The notes beneath the pieces were generated by a model that was given only the letters and a program-made list of their open reading frames with translations, ran no database searches and was not told the DNA's origin. Below are positions 32,572 to 39,819 of a stretch of 53,939 nucleotides of DNA, one piece after another (within the stretch, counting starts at the first letter, position 1; every line of letters starts with the position of its first letter). The translations under genes were made by a program, and so were the position numbers. Origin of the DNA: Acidimicrobiia bacterium (GTDB lineage Bacteria > Actinomycetota > Acidimicrobiia > Acidimicrobiales > SKKL01); the NCBI GenBank assembly GCA_016649895.1, contig JAENWR010000011.1, forward strand, positions 1-53,939. The letters are read 5' to 3'.

Positions 32572-33339
32572 TCAGGCGGTGTCGTCCTGCGCCTCTTCGG
32601 CTTCGACGTGGGTCCGCAGCTCGGTGAGCGTGCGGCGGAGCAGTCGTGACACGTGCATCTGGCTGATGCCGACCCGTTCGCCGATCTCGGCCTGCGACAG
32701 GTTCTCCTCGAACCTCAGCCGGACGATCTCGCGCTCGCGGTCGGGGAGCTTGGCCACGAGCTTGAAGATGGTCATGCGGTCGGCGGCCCGCTCGAGCGCC
32801 GGATCCTCGGCGCCGATCTGCTCGCCGAGCACGGCTCCGTCCTCGTCGCCGATCGGCGTCGACAGGGATGTCGCGCGGCGGGCCGAATCGGCCTCCATCG
32901 CCATCATCACGTCGTCGACCGACACGGCCAGCCGATCGGCGATCTCGGAGATCATCGGAACCCGACCCAGGTCGTTGGTGAGCTCGTCGACCACCTTCTT
33001 CATGGCTTGGCTGAGATCGTGGGCCCGTCGGGGGATCCGCACGTCCCACGCATGATCACGGAAGTGGCGCTTCAGCTCACCGCTGATGGTGGGCTCGGCG
33101 AAGGTGGTGAACTTGAACCCGCGCTCGGGGTCGAATCGCTCGACGGCCTTGAGCAACCCGAGCTGAGCGACCTGGAACACGTCGTCCCATGCGAGGCTGC
33201 GGTTGGGGAACCGCCGGGCCACTCGCTCGGCGACGTGGCGGTGATCCTCGATGAGTTGGTTGCGGATCTTGCGGTTGCCGGTTCGCCGGTACTCGGCGAA
33301 CCGGGGGTCGAGGTCGGGAGCCGTGGTGTTCTGGCTCAC
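32572..33339 (-). CDS. sigF: SigB/SigF-family RNA polymerase sigma factor
   Basis: The protein has 255 residues from GTG 33339. Region 2 reads VARRFPNRSLAWDDVFQVAQLGLLKAVERFDP followed by FTTFAEPTISGELKRHFRDH (shown here in parts only), region 3 VPMISEIADRLAVSVDDV and region 4 LPDREREIVRLRFEENLSQAEIGERVGISQMHVSRLLRR. This is the group 3 stress and development sigma class of actinobacteria. Its start overlaps the upstream anti-sigma gene by four bases (GTGA), the expected arrangement of rsbW-sigF. Activity is probably controlled by sequestration through that partner. Confidence 0.93.
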   Translation of the reverse strand: MSQNTTAPDLDPRFAEYRRTGNRKIRNQLIEDHRHVAERVARRFPNRSLAWDDVFQVAQLGLLKAVERFDPERGFKFTTFAEPTISGELKRHFRDHAWDVRIPRRAHDLSQAMKKVVDELTNDLGRVPMISEIADRLAVSVDDVMMAMEADSARRATSLSTPIGDEDGAVLGEQIGAEDPALERAADRMTIFKLVAKLPDREREIVRLRFEENLSQAEIGERVGISQMHVSRLLRRTLTELRTHVEAEEAQDDTA

Positions 33340-33716
33340 GAGCGAGATTTCCGAAGACGGAACCGGCCGTCGGTCCCCGTGAAGCTGATGTCGTACTCGT
33401 CGACCACCGTCGACAGGATCTGCGCGGTGAGCTCGGCGGTGGCTGCATCGGTCTTGAGGGTGGGCTCGGCGGTGAACGAGCACGACCCCTCGATGAGCAG
33501 ATCGCCCGGCTGGCGCGCCGCGGTGATGGAGAACGTGCCGGTGGGGGTGGCCGCTTCGAGCAAGAGGAAGCAGAGCTCGTCGACCGCGATGCGGATGTCC
33601 TCGACCTCGTCGTAGTCGAAGCCCGCCTCGTCGGCCAGGGTGGCGGCCAGCACCCGAGCCAGGCGAACCCGGTTGGTCGAGGCGGGGAAGCTCAGGGTCA
33701 CGGCATCGTCGGCCAC
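33336..33716 (-). CDS. RsbW-like anti-sigma factor
   Basis: The protein has 126 residues from GTG 33716. It has VRLARVLAATLADEAGFDYDEVEDIRIAVDELCFLLLEAA (in parts) as the N-box helix of an HATPase_c_2 domain, and a late FRLRKSR tail. The classical G1/G2 boxes are weak: I see SCSFTAEPTL in place of a clear D-x-G-x-G, as in many SigF-type anti-sigma factors of this phylum. It is coupled to sigF by a four-base overlap. The likely job is to hold SigF inactive until a STAS antagonist, possibly the protein at 34.1 kb, is dephosphorylated. Confidence 0.82.
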   Translation of the reverse strand: MADDAVTLSFPASTNRVRLARVLAATLADEAGFDYDEVEDIRIAVDELCFLLLEAATPTGTFSITAARQPGDLLIEGSCSFTAEPTLKTDAATAELTAQILSTVVDEYDISFTGTDGRFRLRKSRS

Positions 33717-33836
33717 ATGGATCCTCTCTGGGCGGAGCCCCAGGGTTTCGGGCTCAGGGCGCGAGGGTACCTCCCGAACGTGTCGACGGCGTCCACCGGA
33801 GCTGCCGATCCCTCCCCGCCCATGAAGGAGAGTTCG

Positions 33837-34031
33837 ATGCCTGACCCGACCGACGAGACTCGTGAGACCGAGGATGACGACGCCGAGGTCACCTCGCGAG
33901 CCGATCGGATGCCGACTCCCGAGGAGGAGCGGCTGGCCGAGCAGAACGAGCTCGACCCCGACGCGGCCGCATCATACGAGGAGGCCATCGAACGTGGCGC
34001 CAACGTCAAGGGTGAGGGTCGCATCGAGTGA
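33837..34031 (+). CDS. Small acidic protein, unknown
   Basis: The protein has 64 residues from ATG 33837, with AAGGAG seven bases in front; an in-frame ATG at 33822 is less well placed. About a third of the residues are Asp or Glu (for example TPEEEERLAEQNELDPD-like composition), with an A-A-A-S-Y-E-E-A-I-E-R-G helix near the end. It has no membrane segment. Small acidic proteins of this sort occur next to stress loci, but no function is recognised. It is divergent from the anti-sigma gene. Confidence 0.6.
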   Translation: MPDPTDETRETEDDDAEVTSRADRMPTPEEERLAEQNELDPDAAASYEEAIERGANVKGEGRIE

Positions 34032-34084
34032 CCTGCGGCCGGTGGGCCGGTGCTGTGGCGCCGGGCTCGTCGGGGGCCCGAGCG

Positions 34085-34390
34085 TCAGCTGACGCCGAAG
34101 GTCTCGAGCAGGCCGGTGATCTCGAGGACCCGCCGCACCGATGGCTGCACGTCGGCGAGCATCAGGCTGCCCCCGTCGGCCGTCTGCTGCTCGCGGAGCC
34201 GCAGCAGTTCGCTGATGGCGGAGGAGTCGATGAAGCTCAGCTCCGACGCGTCGATGACGGTGACACGGCCGGGGTTCTCCTTCATCGCGGTGGTGACGGC
34301 GTCGCCGAGCTCGCCGCAGTTGTGCGCGTCGAGCTCGCCGACGGGCTTCACCACGATCTGGCTGTCGTCGACCGAGACCTGGACGTCCAT
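34085..34390 (-). CDS. STAS-domain anti-sigma factor antagonist
   Basis: The protein has 101 residues. VVKPVGELDAHNCGELGDAV is the first STAS strand-helix unit, RVTVIDASELSFIDSSAISE contains the phosphorylatable Ser in the conserved D-x-S segment, and LLRLREQQTADGGSLMLADV with ITGLLETFGV follows. This is the RsbV/SpoIIAA fold and length. It most likely partners with one of the two HATPase proteins nearby. ATG 34390 is taken as the start; a GTG lies one codon before. Confidence 0.88.
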   Translation of the reverse strand: MDVQVSVDDSQIVVKPVGELDAHNCGELGDAVTTAMKENPGRVTVIDASELSFIDSSAISELLRLREQQTADGGSLMLADVQPSVRRVLEITGLLETFGVS

Positions 34391-34608
34391 CACACCTCAC
34401 TCATCGCCCACGGGGGGCACCGGCAGTGGCAGGCCGCGGCAGAACCGATGACCATCGGTTGGCAGGGTACCTCGTCACGCTCCCGATGGACACGGTGACG
34501 ACATCGAGCGGGTGAGGAGGGCTGGGTGAGCGCATTCGACAGCGATGCCCAGTCGATCCTCGATGCGAGGCGAAGGGTGAGACGACCGCGAGCCGCGGCG
34601 GCGTGGGG

Positions 34609-35172
34609 TCAGCGGTGGATGTGGGCGTGGGCGTGGGCGGCGCGAGCCCGGGGCATGAAGTCGGGCAACGCGTGGACGAGGGCCACGCGCTCGTAGTCGC
34701 GACGGGGGGCCACGAGGTGCCCGGCGGCGCCGAGGGCGAACGAACGCCGCTCGAGGCGGGCGTCGGACTCCGCCGCCAGCACCACCACCCGCAGCAGATC
34801 GAACCGGGAGTCGTCGCGCAGGAACGTGAGCAACTGGTGGCTGTGGGGCACCGACAGCGACGAGACGATGATGTCGGGCGGGGTGCGCCGCCGACGGGGT
34901 TCCATCGACCGTTGCAGGCTGGTGACGGCGGCATCGACGCCGATCGCCACCTCGACCCGGACGTCGAGGACGCTCTCCTCGGCGGCATCGGCGAACGCCG
35001 CCGCGGCATCGGGGTCGGCCTCGACCAGCAGGACCCGCAGGTGGCGGCCGTAGATGAGCCGGGTGACGTGGCCACTGCCGACGCCGCTGTTCGACACGTC
35101 GACGTCGGGGGCAACAGGCGCGACGGTCACCGGAACGTCACTCTCCCCTTCGGTGTCGGCGTCTCGAATCAC
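34609..35172 (-). CDS. Degenerate response-regulator receiver protein
   Basis: The protein has 187 residues. From about residue 43, HLRVLLVEADPDAAAAFADA has the receiver's first strand and acidic pair. The third strand, which should present the phospho-acceptor Asp, reads PDIIVSSLSVP, so Ser takes its place. VVVLAAESDARLERRSFALGAAGHLVAP matches the T/A-loop and G-A-x-x-x-x-x-K/P region. No output domain follows; the C-terminus is an A-H-A-H-A-H-I-H-R tail. It would not be phosphorylated normally and may work as a constitutive or ligand-gated receiver. The ~70-base flank to the tRNA cluster has no other gene. Confidence 0.65.
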   Translation of the reverse strand: MIRDADTEGESDVPVTVAPVAPDVDVSNSGVGSGHVTRLIYGRHLRVLLVEADPDAAAAFADAAEESVLDVRVEVAIGVDAAVTSLQRSMEPRRRRTPPDIIVSSLSVPHSHQLLTFLRDDSRFDLLRVVVLAAESDARLERRSFALGAAGHLVAPRRDYERVALVHALPDFMPRARAAHAHAHIHR

Positions 35173-35351
35173 AAGGTTCCCCTTGTCCTGCTCGGTCAGT
35201 GCTTACATCGGACGGGTGGGCCACCGCATTGAGGCTTTCTGGGCCATTTGGCCCATGTTCGCAGAATCGGCGGCCGAGCGCCCGCCTCGGAACCCGCCGA
35301 CCCTCGGACGCGACGGTGCCCCGGCCCGAGGCCAGGGCGCCGCACGAGTGG

Positions 35352-35442
35352 CGGAGAGGGTGGGATTTGAACCCACGGCCAGGGTTACCCCCAGCACCTC
35401 CTTAGCAGGGAGGCCCGTTCGACCGGACTCCGGCACCTCTCC
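35352..35442 (-). tRNA. tRNA-Ser (anticodon GCT)
   Basis: The 91-base tRNA has a long variable arm typical of Ser. Acceptor arms are GGAGAGG and CCTCTCC, the anticodon arm has loop CTGCTAA giving GCT, and the T-arm has GTGGG-TTCAAAT-CCCAC. Confidence 0.95.
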
Positions 35443-35520
35443 AGGTGATCCGATGATGGTAGCGGGACCGTGGCGGCCGCCGGGAACCGATCCCGACGGC
35501 GCGCCACGGCGCCACATCAG

Positions 35521-35605
35521 CGGAGGGAGCGGGATTCGAACCCGCGGGACCGTGAGGCCCAACGGTTTTCAAGACCGTCGCATTCGTCCGCTCTGCCATC
35601 CCTCC
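35521..35605 (-). tRNA. tRNA-Ser (anticodon TGA)
   Basis: The 85-base tRNA has acceptor arms GGAGGGA and TCCCTCC, anticodon loop CTTGAAA giving TGA, a long variable arm, and T-arm GCGGG-TTCGAAT-CCCGC. Its 5' end touches the left direct repeat of the mini-element at 35602. Confidence 0.95.
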
Positions 35606-35672
35606 GGGGACGAGGCTAGTGGCCGACTGGCCGGGGGGTCATCGGCGCACCTGGTCGCGCAGCCCCTGGACC
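35602..35672. repeat. Left direct repeat of the mini-element
   Basis: The 71 bases match 36684-36754 except for six substitutions. They start within the last four bases of tRNA-Ser(TGA) and include a copy of the pheA stop region. Confidence 0.75.
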
Positions 35673-35775
35673 TTCACCCGCGGCTACTACTGAACCGGTA
35701 GATCACCACCCACGCAAACAGGTGAGGAGAAGCTCCGCCGGCCATCACGGCCCGCGGGGCTTGTGGGCGTCTGGG

Positions 35776-36135
35776 TCACCCGGGCGGGTCGATCTCGGCG
35801 ATCACCTCGTAGCCGCTACCGACACGCTCGCGACCGAATCGGACCACGGTGCACCGGTCGCCAGTGGCGCGGGCGTGGGCGATGGCGTCGTCGACGTTCG
35901 TCCAGGGCCCGGAGTCCTTGCCAATCCGGTGGTTGTGCACCGCGTAGGCGCGCCCGCTCTCCTCGGCCCACTTCGCGATATCTCGCCATGCCCATGCTGG
36001 GCGACCTCCGACGGTCCAACGCGGCTCCGGCAGGAGCCCGCGGATGCGCCACTGGTCGACGGTGCCGCGCTTGACGCCAAGCCGGTCTGCGATCTCGGCG
36101 AGGCCGACTGGGGGGTTGCGGTCGGTGATGTCCAT
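35776..36135 (-). CDS. HTH (MerR/AlpA-like) DNA-binding protein
   Basis: The protein has 119 residues from ATG 36135. VGLAEIADRLGVKRGTVDQW, then GLLPEPRWTVGGRPAWAWRD, is a MerR-type/excisionase helix-turn-helix with its wing; the rest (WTNVDDAIAHARATGDRCTVV) is a small alpha/beta tail. A predicted promoter places the transcript start on the A of this ATG, so translation would be leaderless; the GTG three codons before lies inside the -10. It is divergent from the 59-codon ORF and probably regulates the shared control region. The type is common in phage-like elements. Confidence 0.75.
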   Translation of the reverse strand: MDITDRNPPVGLAEIADRLGVKRGTVDQWRIRGLLPEPRWTVGGRPAWAWRDIAKWAEESGRAYAVHNHRIGKDSGPWTNVDDAIAHARATGDRCTVVRFGRERVGSGYEVIAEIDPPG

Positions 36136-36141
36136 GGAGCC

Positions 36142-36191
36142 CACTGTAATGAAAGTCTTTACACCTGTCTACCGTAGAGGTAGTCTCTACG
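36142..36191. promoter_or_regulatory. Divergent overlapping promoters with palindrome
   Basis: Rightward: TTTACA (36158-36163), 17 bases, TAGTCT (36181-36186), leading to a start at the ATG of 36193. Leftward: TAGACA (complement of 36166-36171), 17 bases, TACAGT (complement of 36143-36148), leading to a start at ATG 36135. The two overlap, and an inverted repeat CGTAGAG...CTCTACG (36173-36179 with 36185-36191) covers the rightward -10, so one regulator could switch between directions. Confidence 0.6.
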
Positions 36192-36192
36192 C

Positions 36193-36372
36193 ATGGCCCA
36201 GTTCCTTCCCGACTGCATCGAACTCACCGCCCGCGAGGCCTTCGACATGGTCGCCGCCCTCCAGAGCGCATACGAGGTCCTCGTCAGCAGCGAGTGGGTC
36301 GGGATCGCCATCGAGATCGAGCAGGCCCACGCGACCCTCATCGCCAAGCTCTTCCCCGACGACCAGGAGTAA
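36193..36372 (+). CDS. Small 59-residue hypothetical protein
   Basis: The frame runs from ATG 36193 to TAA 36372. The sequence starts MAQFLPDCIELTAREAFDMV and continues with helical acidic stretches (SSEWVGIAIEIEQAHATLIA, ending in LFPDDQE). It has no Cys or membrane segment and looks like a folded helical peptide. It begins at the predicted transcription start (leaderless) and is followed after four bases by the HTH gene, so both form one operon. I do not recognise the family. Confidence 0.6.
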   Translation: MAQFLPDCIELTAREAFDMVAALQSAYEVLVSSEWVGIAIEIEQAHATLIAKLFPDDQE

Positions 36373-36376
36373 CCTC

Positions 36377-36577
36377 ATGACCATGACCGACACCGCCGAG
36401 CTGCTCCGCACCGACGAGGCCGCCGATCAGCTTGGCCTCACCATCCGCCAGATCTACACCCTCATCGAGAACGGCGACCTCGAGGGGATCCCGCGACCGG
36501 TCGAGGGGCGTGCCGGGCGCTGGGTCCACGTCCGTCGCTCTGAGCTGGATGCCTACCGCGCCCGACAGACGGTATGA
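36377..36577 (+). CDS. Excisionase-like HTH protein
   Basis: The protein has 66 residues from ATG 36377, with GGAGTAACC before it. ELLRTDEAADQLGLTIRQIY, then TLIENGDLEGIPRPVEGRAG, then VHVRRSELDAYRARQT is the standard HTH_17/Xis domain, nearly nothing else. Such proteins direct excision or regulate small elements. It ends the rightward operon of the mini-element and is followed by two hairpins. Confidence 0.82.
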   Translation: MTMTDTAELLRTDEAADQLGLTIRQIYTLIENGDLEGIPRPVEGRAGRWVHVRRSELDAYRARQTV

Positions 36578-36588
36578 TCTGACCTTCA

Positions 36589-36610
36589 GCGCCGGTTCCG
36601 CCACCGGCGC
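36589..36610 (+). repeat. Hairpin after the excisionase-like gene
   Basis: GCGCCGGT (36589-36596) and ACCGGCGC (36603-36610) form an 8-base-pair stem with a 6-base loop, 12 bases after the stop. It has no U-run, and the stronger terminator follows. Confidence 0.5.
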
Positions 36611-36640
36611 CGCCGTCCGAGCTCGCTCGTGACTGGCAGC

Positions 36641-36677
36641 CTCGAGGCCCCTCCGCCGGGGGCCTCGAGCGCGTTTT
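36641..36677 (+). terminator. Rho-independent terminator of the mini-element operon
   Basis: CTCGAGGCCCC (36641-36651) pairs with GGGGCCTCGAG (36659-36669), 11 base pairs with a 7-base loop, followed by CGCGTTTT. It ends the rightward transcript just inside the right direct repeat and shields pheA. Confidence 0.8.
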
Positions 36678-36683
36678 GCGGGG

Positions 36684-36754
36684 CTCCGGGGACGAGGTCA
36701 GTGGCCGACTGGCCGAGGGATCATCGGCGCACCTGGTCGCGCAGCTGCTGGACC
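36684..36754. repeat. Right direct repeat of the mini-element (pheA 3' end)
   Basis: This copy includes the last codons and stop of pheA and 37 bases beyond. It matches 35602-35672 at 65 of 71 positions. Confidence 0.75.
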
Positions 36755-37686
36755 CACTCGTCGGCCTTGCGCCACGCCTCGACCGAGTCGCGGCGCAAGG
36801 CCGGGCCCTGCTCGCCGGCGGCGGGGTACGAGCCGAGGAACCGCACGTCGGCCTGCTTGCTCTTGAGGTTGCGGATGCAGTCGGCGATGAGCTCGTCGTC
36901 GATGTGACCCTCGAGGTCGATGATGAAGCAGTAATCGCCGAGGCCCTTCTTGGTGGGCCGCGACTCGAGCTTCGACAGGTTGATCGCCCGGGCCGCGAAC
37001 TCCTGCAGGATCGAGAGCAGGCTGCCGGGGGCGTCGGCTCGCTGGAAGACGACGAGCGTGGTCTTGTCGTGGCCGGTGGGGGCAGGCACGCCCGATCGCG
37101 ACACGAGGACGAAGCGGGTCTGGTTGCCGGGGTGGTCCTCGATCTCGGGTGCCAGCACCTTGAGGCCGTAGACCTCGGCCGCGAGCGCGGTGCCGATGGC
37201 CGCCCGGGTGCGATCGCCCGCCTCGGCCACGGCGCGCGCCGCCTCGGCGGTGGAGTTGGCCGCCGCCACCCGCGCCTCGGGCACGGCCTCGCCGAGGAAC
37301 CGCCGGCACTGCGCCGTCGCCACCTGGTACGAGCTGACCGTGCGGATGTCGGCGAGGGTGGCGTCGTGGGTGCCGAGCAGGTTGAGCGACACGTCGATGA
37401 TCACCTCGCGCTGGATGACGAGGTCGGACTCGAACGCCAACGTGTCGAGCGTGACGGTCACCGAACCCTCGATGGCGTTCTCGATGGGCGCGAAGCCGAT
37501 GTCGACGGTGCCGCCTGCGGTGGCCGCCAGCACGTCGGAGATCGTGGGCATCGCGACCATGTGCAGACGGGCCAGATCGGGTTGGGTGAGGAGCGCCTGC
37601 TGGGTGAAGGTGGCCTCGGGCCCCAGGTAGGCGACGGAGGCGGCGCCGTCCGGGACGGAGAGCTCGGATGCGGCGGGAGCGGACAT
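36721..37686 (-). CDS. pheA: Prephenate dehydratase with ACT domain
   Basis: The protein has 321 residues from ATG 37686. It converts prephenate to phenylpyruvate in phenylalanine synthesis. The dehydratase part begins ASVAYLGPEATFTQQALL, has DIGFAPIENAIEGSV (substrate-binding I-E-N) and NQTRFVLVSRSG (T-R-F catalytic region). The ACT domain, LLSILQEFAARAINLSKLESRPTKKGLGDYCFIIDLEGH (in parts), contains the ESRP phenylalanine-binding motif, so feedback inhibition is expected. Its last 34 bases lie in the right direct repeat of a mini-element. It is divergent from larB with the start codons only a base or so apart. Confidence 0.96.
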   Translation of the reverse strand: MSAPAASELSVPDGAASVAYLGPEATFTQQALLTQPDLARLHMVAMPTISDVLAATAGGTVDIGFAPIENAIEGSVTVTLDTLAFESDLVIQREVIIDVSLNLLGTHDATLADIRTVSSYQVATAQCRRFLGEAVPEARVAAANSTAEAARAVAEAGDRTRAAIGTALAAEVYGLKVLAPEIEDHPGNQTRFVLVSRSGVPAPTGHDKTTLVVFQRADAPGSLLSILQEFAARAINLSKLESRPTKKGLGDYCFIIDLEGHIDDELIADCIRNLKSKQADVRFLGSYPAAGEQGPALRRDSVEAWRKADEWVQQLRDQVRR

Positions 37687-38515
37687 GGGACGACAGGATA
37701 GAGAGGTGGACCTTGCCGCCCTGCACGGGTTGATCGAGGCCGTCCGATCGGGGGAGGTCTCCGCCGACGATGCGGTGGCCGAACTGCGACGGGTGCCCTT
37801 CGCCGACATCGACGTGGCGCGCATCGATCACCACCGCGCCCTGCGCCAAGGACTCGTCGAGGCGGTCTACGGGCCCGGCAAGACTCCGAGGCAGTGCGTG
37901 CTCGTCGTCGACGAGCTGCTCTCGGTGCCCGATCCGGGTCCGGTGCTGCTCACGCGGGCCTCGCCCGACCAGGTGTCGGCGGTGCTCGCCGCCCACCCCG
38001 ATGGCGTGGCCCGCGCCGGCACCGTCTCGTGGCGGCCCGCCCCGGAGCGGTCCGATCGGGTGGTTGTCGTCACCGCTGGCACCGCTGATCTGCCGGTGGC
38101 CGACGAGTGCGCGGCCACCCTCGACGCGTTGGGGTTCCGCCCGGCGCGCATCACCGACGCGGGGGTCGCCGGCATCCACCGCATCCTCGCCGAGGTCGAC
38201 GCGCTCATCTCGGCCGACGCGGTCGTGGTGGTCGCAGGGATGGAAGGTGCTCTTGCCAGCGTGGTGGGCGGCATCACCGGCGCTCCGGTCGTTGCGGTCC
38301 CCACCAGCGTCGGCTACGGCGCTGCGCTGGAGGGGGTCACCGCGCTGCTCGGGATGCTCGCGTCGTGTGCGGCTGGGGTGAGCGTGGTCGGCATCGACAA
38401 CGGCTTCGGCGCGGCGATGGCCGTGGCCCGCGCCCTCCCGACGGCCCGTCTGGCGGCCCAGCCGGTCGGCGTTGCTCTCGACGATGCGTCGGGGCGAGAG
38501 GAGAGCGCCTCGTGA
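37685..38515 (+). CDS. larB: LarB, pyridinium-3,5-biscarboxylate mononucleotide synthase
   Basis: The protein has up to 276 residues from ATG 37685; GTG 37706 (VDLAALHGLIEAVRSGEVSA) is an alternative. The C-terminal part has the PurE-like fold of LarB: VVVVTAGTADLPVADECAAT, then AGVAGIHRILAEVDAL, GMEGALASVVGGITGAPVVAVPTSVGYG and LASCAAGVSVVGIDNGFGAA (each in parts). LarB makes the precursor of the nickel-pincer nucleotide by carboxylating and hydrolysing NaAD. It overlaps larC by four bases, so the two are one operon. LarE, which adds sulfur, and a lactate racemase LarA are not in the window. Confidence 0.92.
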   Translation: MGRQDREVDLAALHGLIEAVRSGEVSADDAVAELRRVPFADIDVARIDHHRALRQGLVEAVYGPGKTPRQCVLVVDELLSVPDPGPVLLTRASPDQVSAVLAAHPDGVARAGTVSWRPAPERSDRVVVVTAGTADLPVADECAATLDALGFRPARITDAGVAGIHRILAEVDALISADAVVVVAGMEGALASVVGGITGAPVVAVPTSVGYGAALEGVTALLGMLASCAAGVSVVGIDNGFGAAMAVARALPTARLAAQPVGVALDDASGREESAS

Positions 38516-39774
38516 CCGCCCGGCGAGTCGCGTGGTTCCACTGCTTCTCCGGCGTCGCCGGCGACATGGCGCTGGGTGCGCTGCTCGATGCCGGCGCCGA
38601 CCTCGACGAGGTGCGAGCCATCGTCGGCGGTCTTCCCGTCGGCGGCTGGGAGCTGGAGGCCGAGGCGGTCATGCGCAACGGCATCGGCGGCACCAAGGCC
38701 CACGTGCTCCACGAGCCCACCAACGTGGTGCGCACCGCAGGCAACATCGACGCCATGCTCGACGATGCCCAGCTACCCGATCGGGTGCGCGACCGTGCAC
38801 GCGCCGTCTTCCGGGCCCTCGCCGAGGCCGAGGGGCACTTGCACCGCCAGCCGCCCGACCAGGTGCACTTCCACGAGGTGGGCGCCATCGACGCCATCGT
38901 CGACATCGTCGGCACCTGTGCGGCGCTCGAGGTCCTGGGCATCGACGAACTGGCGTGCAGCCCGGTGGCCAACGGCCTCGGAACCATCCGGGCCGCCCAC
39001 GGCATCCTCCCCAACCCCGCTCCGGCGGTGGTCGAGCTCCTCCGCGGTGCACCCACCGTGGGCCTCGACGTGCCCATGGAGCTCACCACCCCCACCGGCG
39101 CCGCCATCGTCGCTGCCCTGTCGGTGCAGTGGGGTCCGCTGCCCGACATGACCATCCACGCGGCCGGCTTCGGCGCCGGCACTCGCGAGCTCGAAGGTCG
39201 GCCGAACCTGCTGCAGGTGGTGATCGGCGAGCGGGCCCCGGTGCTCGAGCGGGGCCAGCCCGTCACCTTGTTCGAGGTGAACGTCGACGACGCCACCGGC
39301 GAGACCCTCGCCCACTCGGTGGCCGCCCTGCTCGAGGCAGGTGCCCACGACGCCTGGATCACACCGATCCTCATGAAGAAGGGGCGGCCGGCACACACGG
39401 TGAGTGCGCTCGCCGACGTGGCGCTGGCTGAGCAGGTGGCGGCCACCATGCGGGCCGAGACCGGCTCGTTCGGGGTGCGAGCCACCCGCGTCGAGCGCTG
39501 GCCGGGCGTCCGTGAGGCCGGGGTCGTCGACGTCGACGGCCACCTCGTGCGGGTGAAGGTGGGACCGGGCCGGGTGAAGGCCGAGTTCGACGATGCCGCC
39601 GCCGTGGCTCGCCGCACGGGTCGTCCGGTGCGCGAGGTGATCGCCGGCGCCGAGGCCACCTACCACCACGACCACGACCACGACCACGACGGTCACGACC
39701 ACGGCGACGAACCCGTCATCGGCAACGGCCATCCCACCCCGCAACCGGGGCCTGAGGACGACACGCCGGCCTGA
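38512..39774 (+). CDS. larC: LarC, nickel insertion protein
   Basis: The protein has 420 residues from GTG 38512, overlapping the larB stop (GTGA). The start VAWFHCFSGVAGDMALGALL is the family signature; VHFHEVGAIDAIVDIVGTCA and PMELTTPTGAAIVAAL are typical. In lactobacilli LarC is made from two frames by frameshifting; here it is one continuous gene. The C-terminus has a His/Asp-rich run (HHDHDHDHDGHDHGDE), a nickel store or ligand. LarC completes the nickel-pincer cofactor in a CTP-dependent manner. Which racemase or epimerase uses it here cannot be seen. Confidence 0.94.
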   Translation: MTARRVAWFHCFSGVAGDMALGALLDAGADLDEVRAIVGGLPVGGWELEAEAVMRNGIGGTKAHVLHEPTNVVRTAGNIDAMLDDAQLPDRVRDRARAVFRALAEAEGHLHRQPPDQVHFHEVGAIDAIVDIVGTCAALEVLGIDELACSPVANGLGTIRAAHGILPNPAPAVVELLRGAPTVGLDVPMELTTPTGAAIVAALSVQWGPLPDMTIHAAGFGAGTRELEGRPNLLQVVIGERAPVLERGQPVTLFEVNVDDATGETLAHSVAALLEAGAHDAWITPILMKKGRPAHTVSALADVALAEQVAATMRAETGSFGVRATRVERWPGVREAGVVDVDGHLVRVKVGPGRVKAEFDDAAAVARRTGRPVREVIAGAEATYHHDHDHDHDGHDHGDEPVIGNGHPTPQPGPEDDTPA

Positions 39775-39819
39775 CCCACGGCGCAGGGACGCGAACCGTC
39801 CACCCCTAGGCTGTTCGCG

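Larger units (their letters stand above)
35602..36754. mobile_element. 1.08-kb mini-element between 71-base direct repeats of the pheA 3' end
   Basis: Positions 35602-35672 and 36684-36754 match at 65 of 71 bases and have the same orientation. The right copy is the real end of pheA (last codons and stop) plus downstream DNA; the left copy encodes the same final residues (LRDQVRR then stop) but has no pheA sequence beyond. The repeats are 1082 bases apart. Between them lie two HTH genes, a 59-codon ORF, a divergent promoter region and a terminator, and no recombinase. This pattern is that of an integrative element whose attachment site restores the target gene's end, reduced to regulators or dependent on a helper integrase. 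Confidence 0.65.

Noticed and set aside
35776-36577. Ordinary toxin-antitoxin module
   Set aside because: Two of three proteins are Xis/MerR-type DNA binders and the third has no toxin signature. The flanking direct repeats fit a mini-element better.
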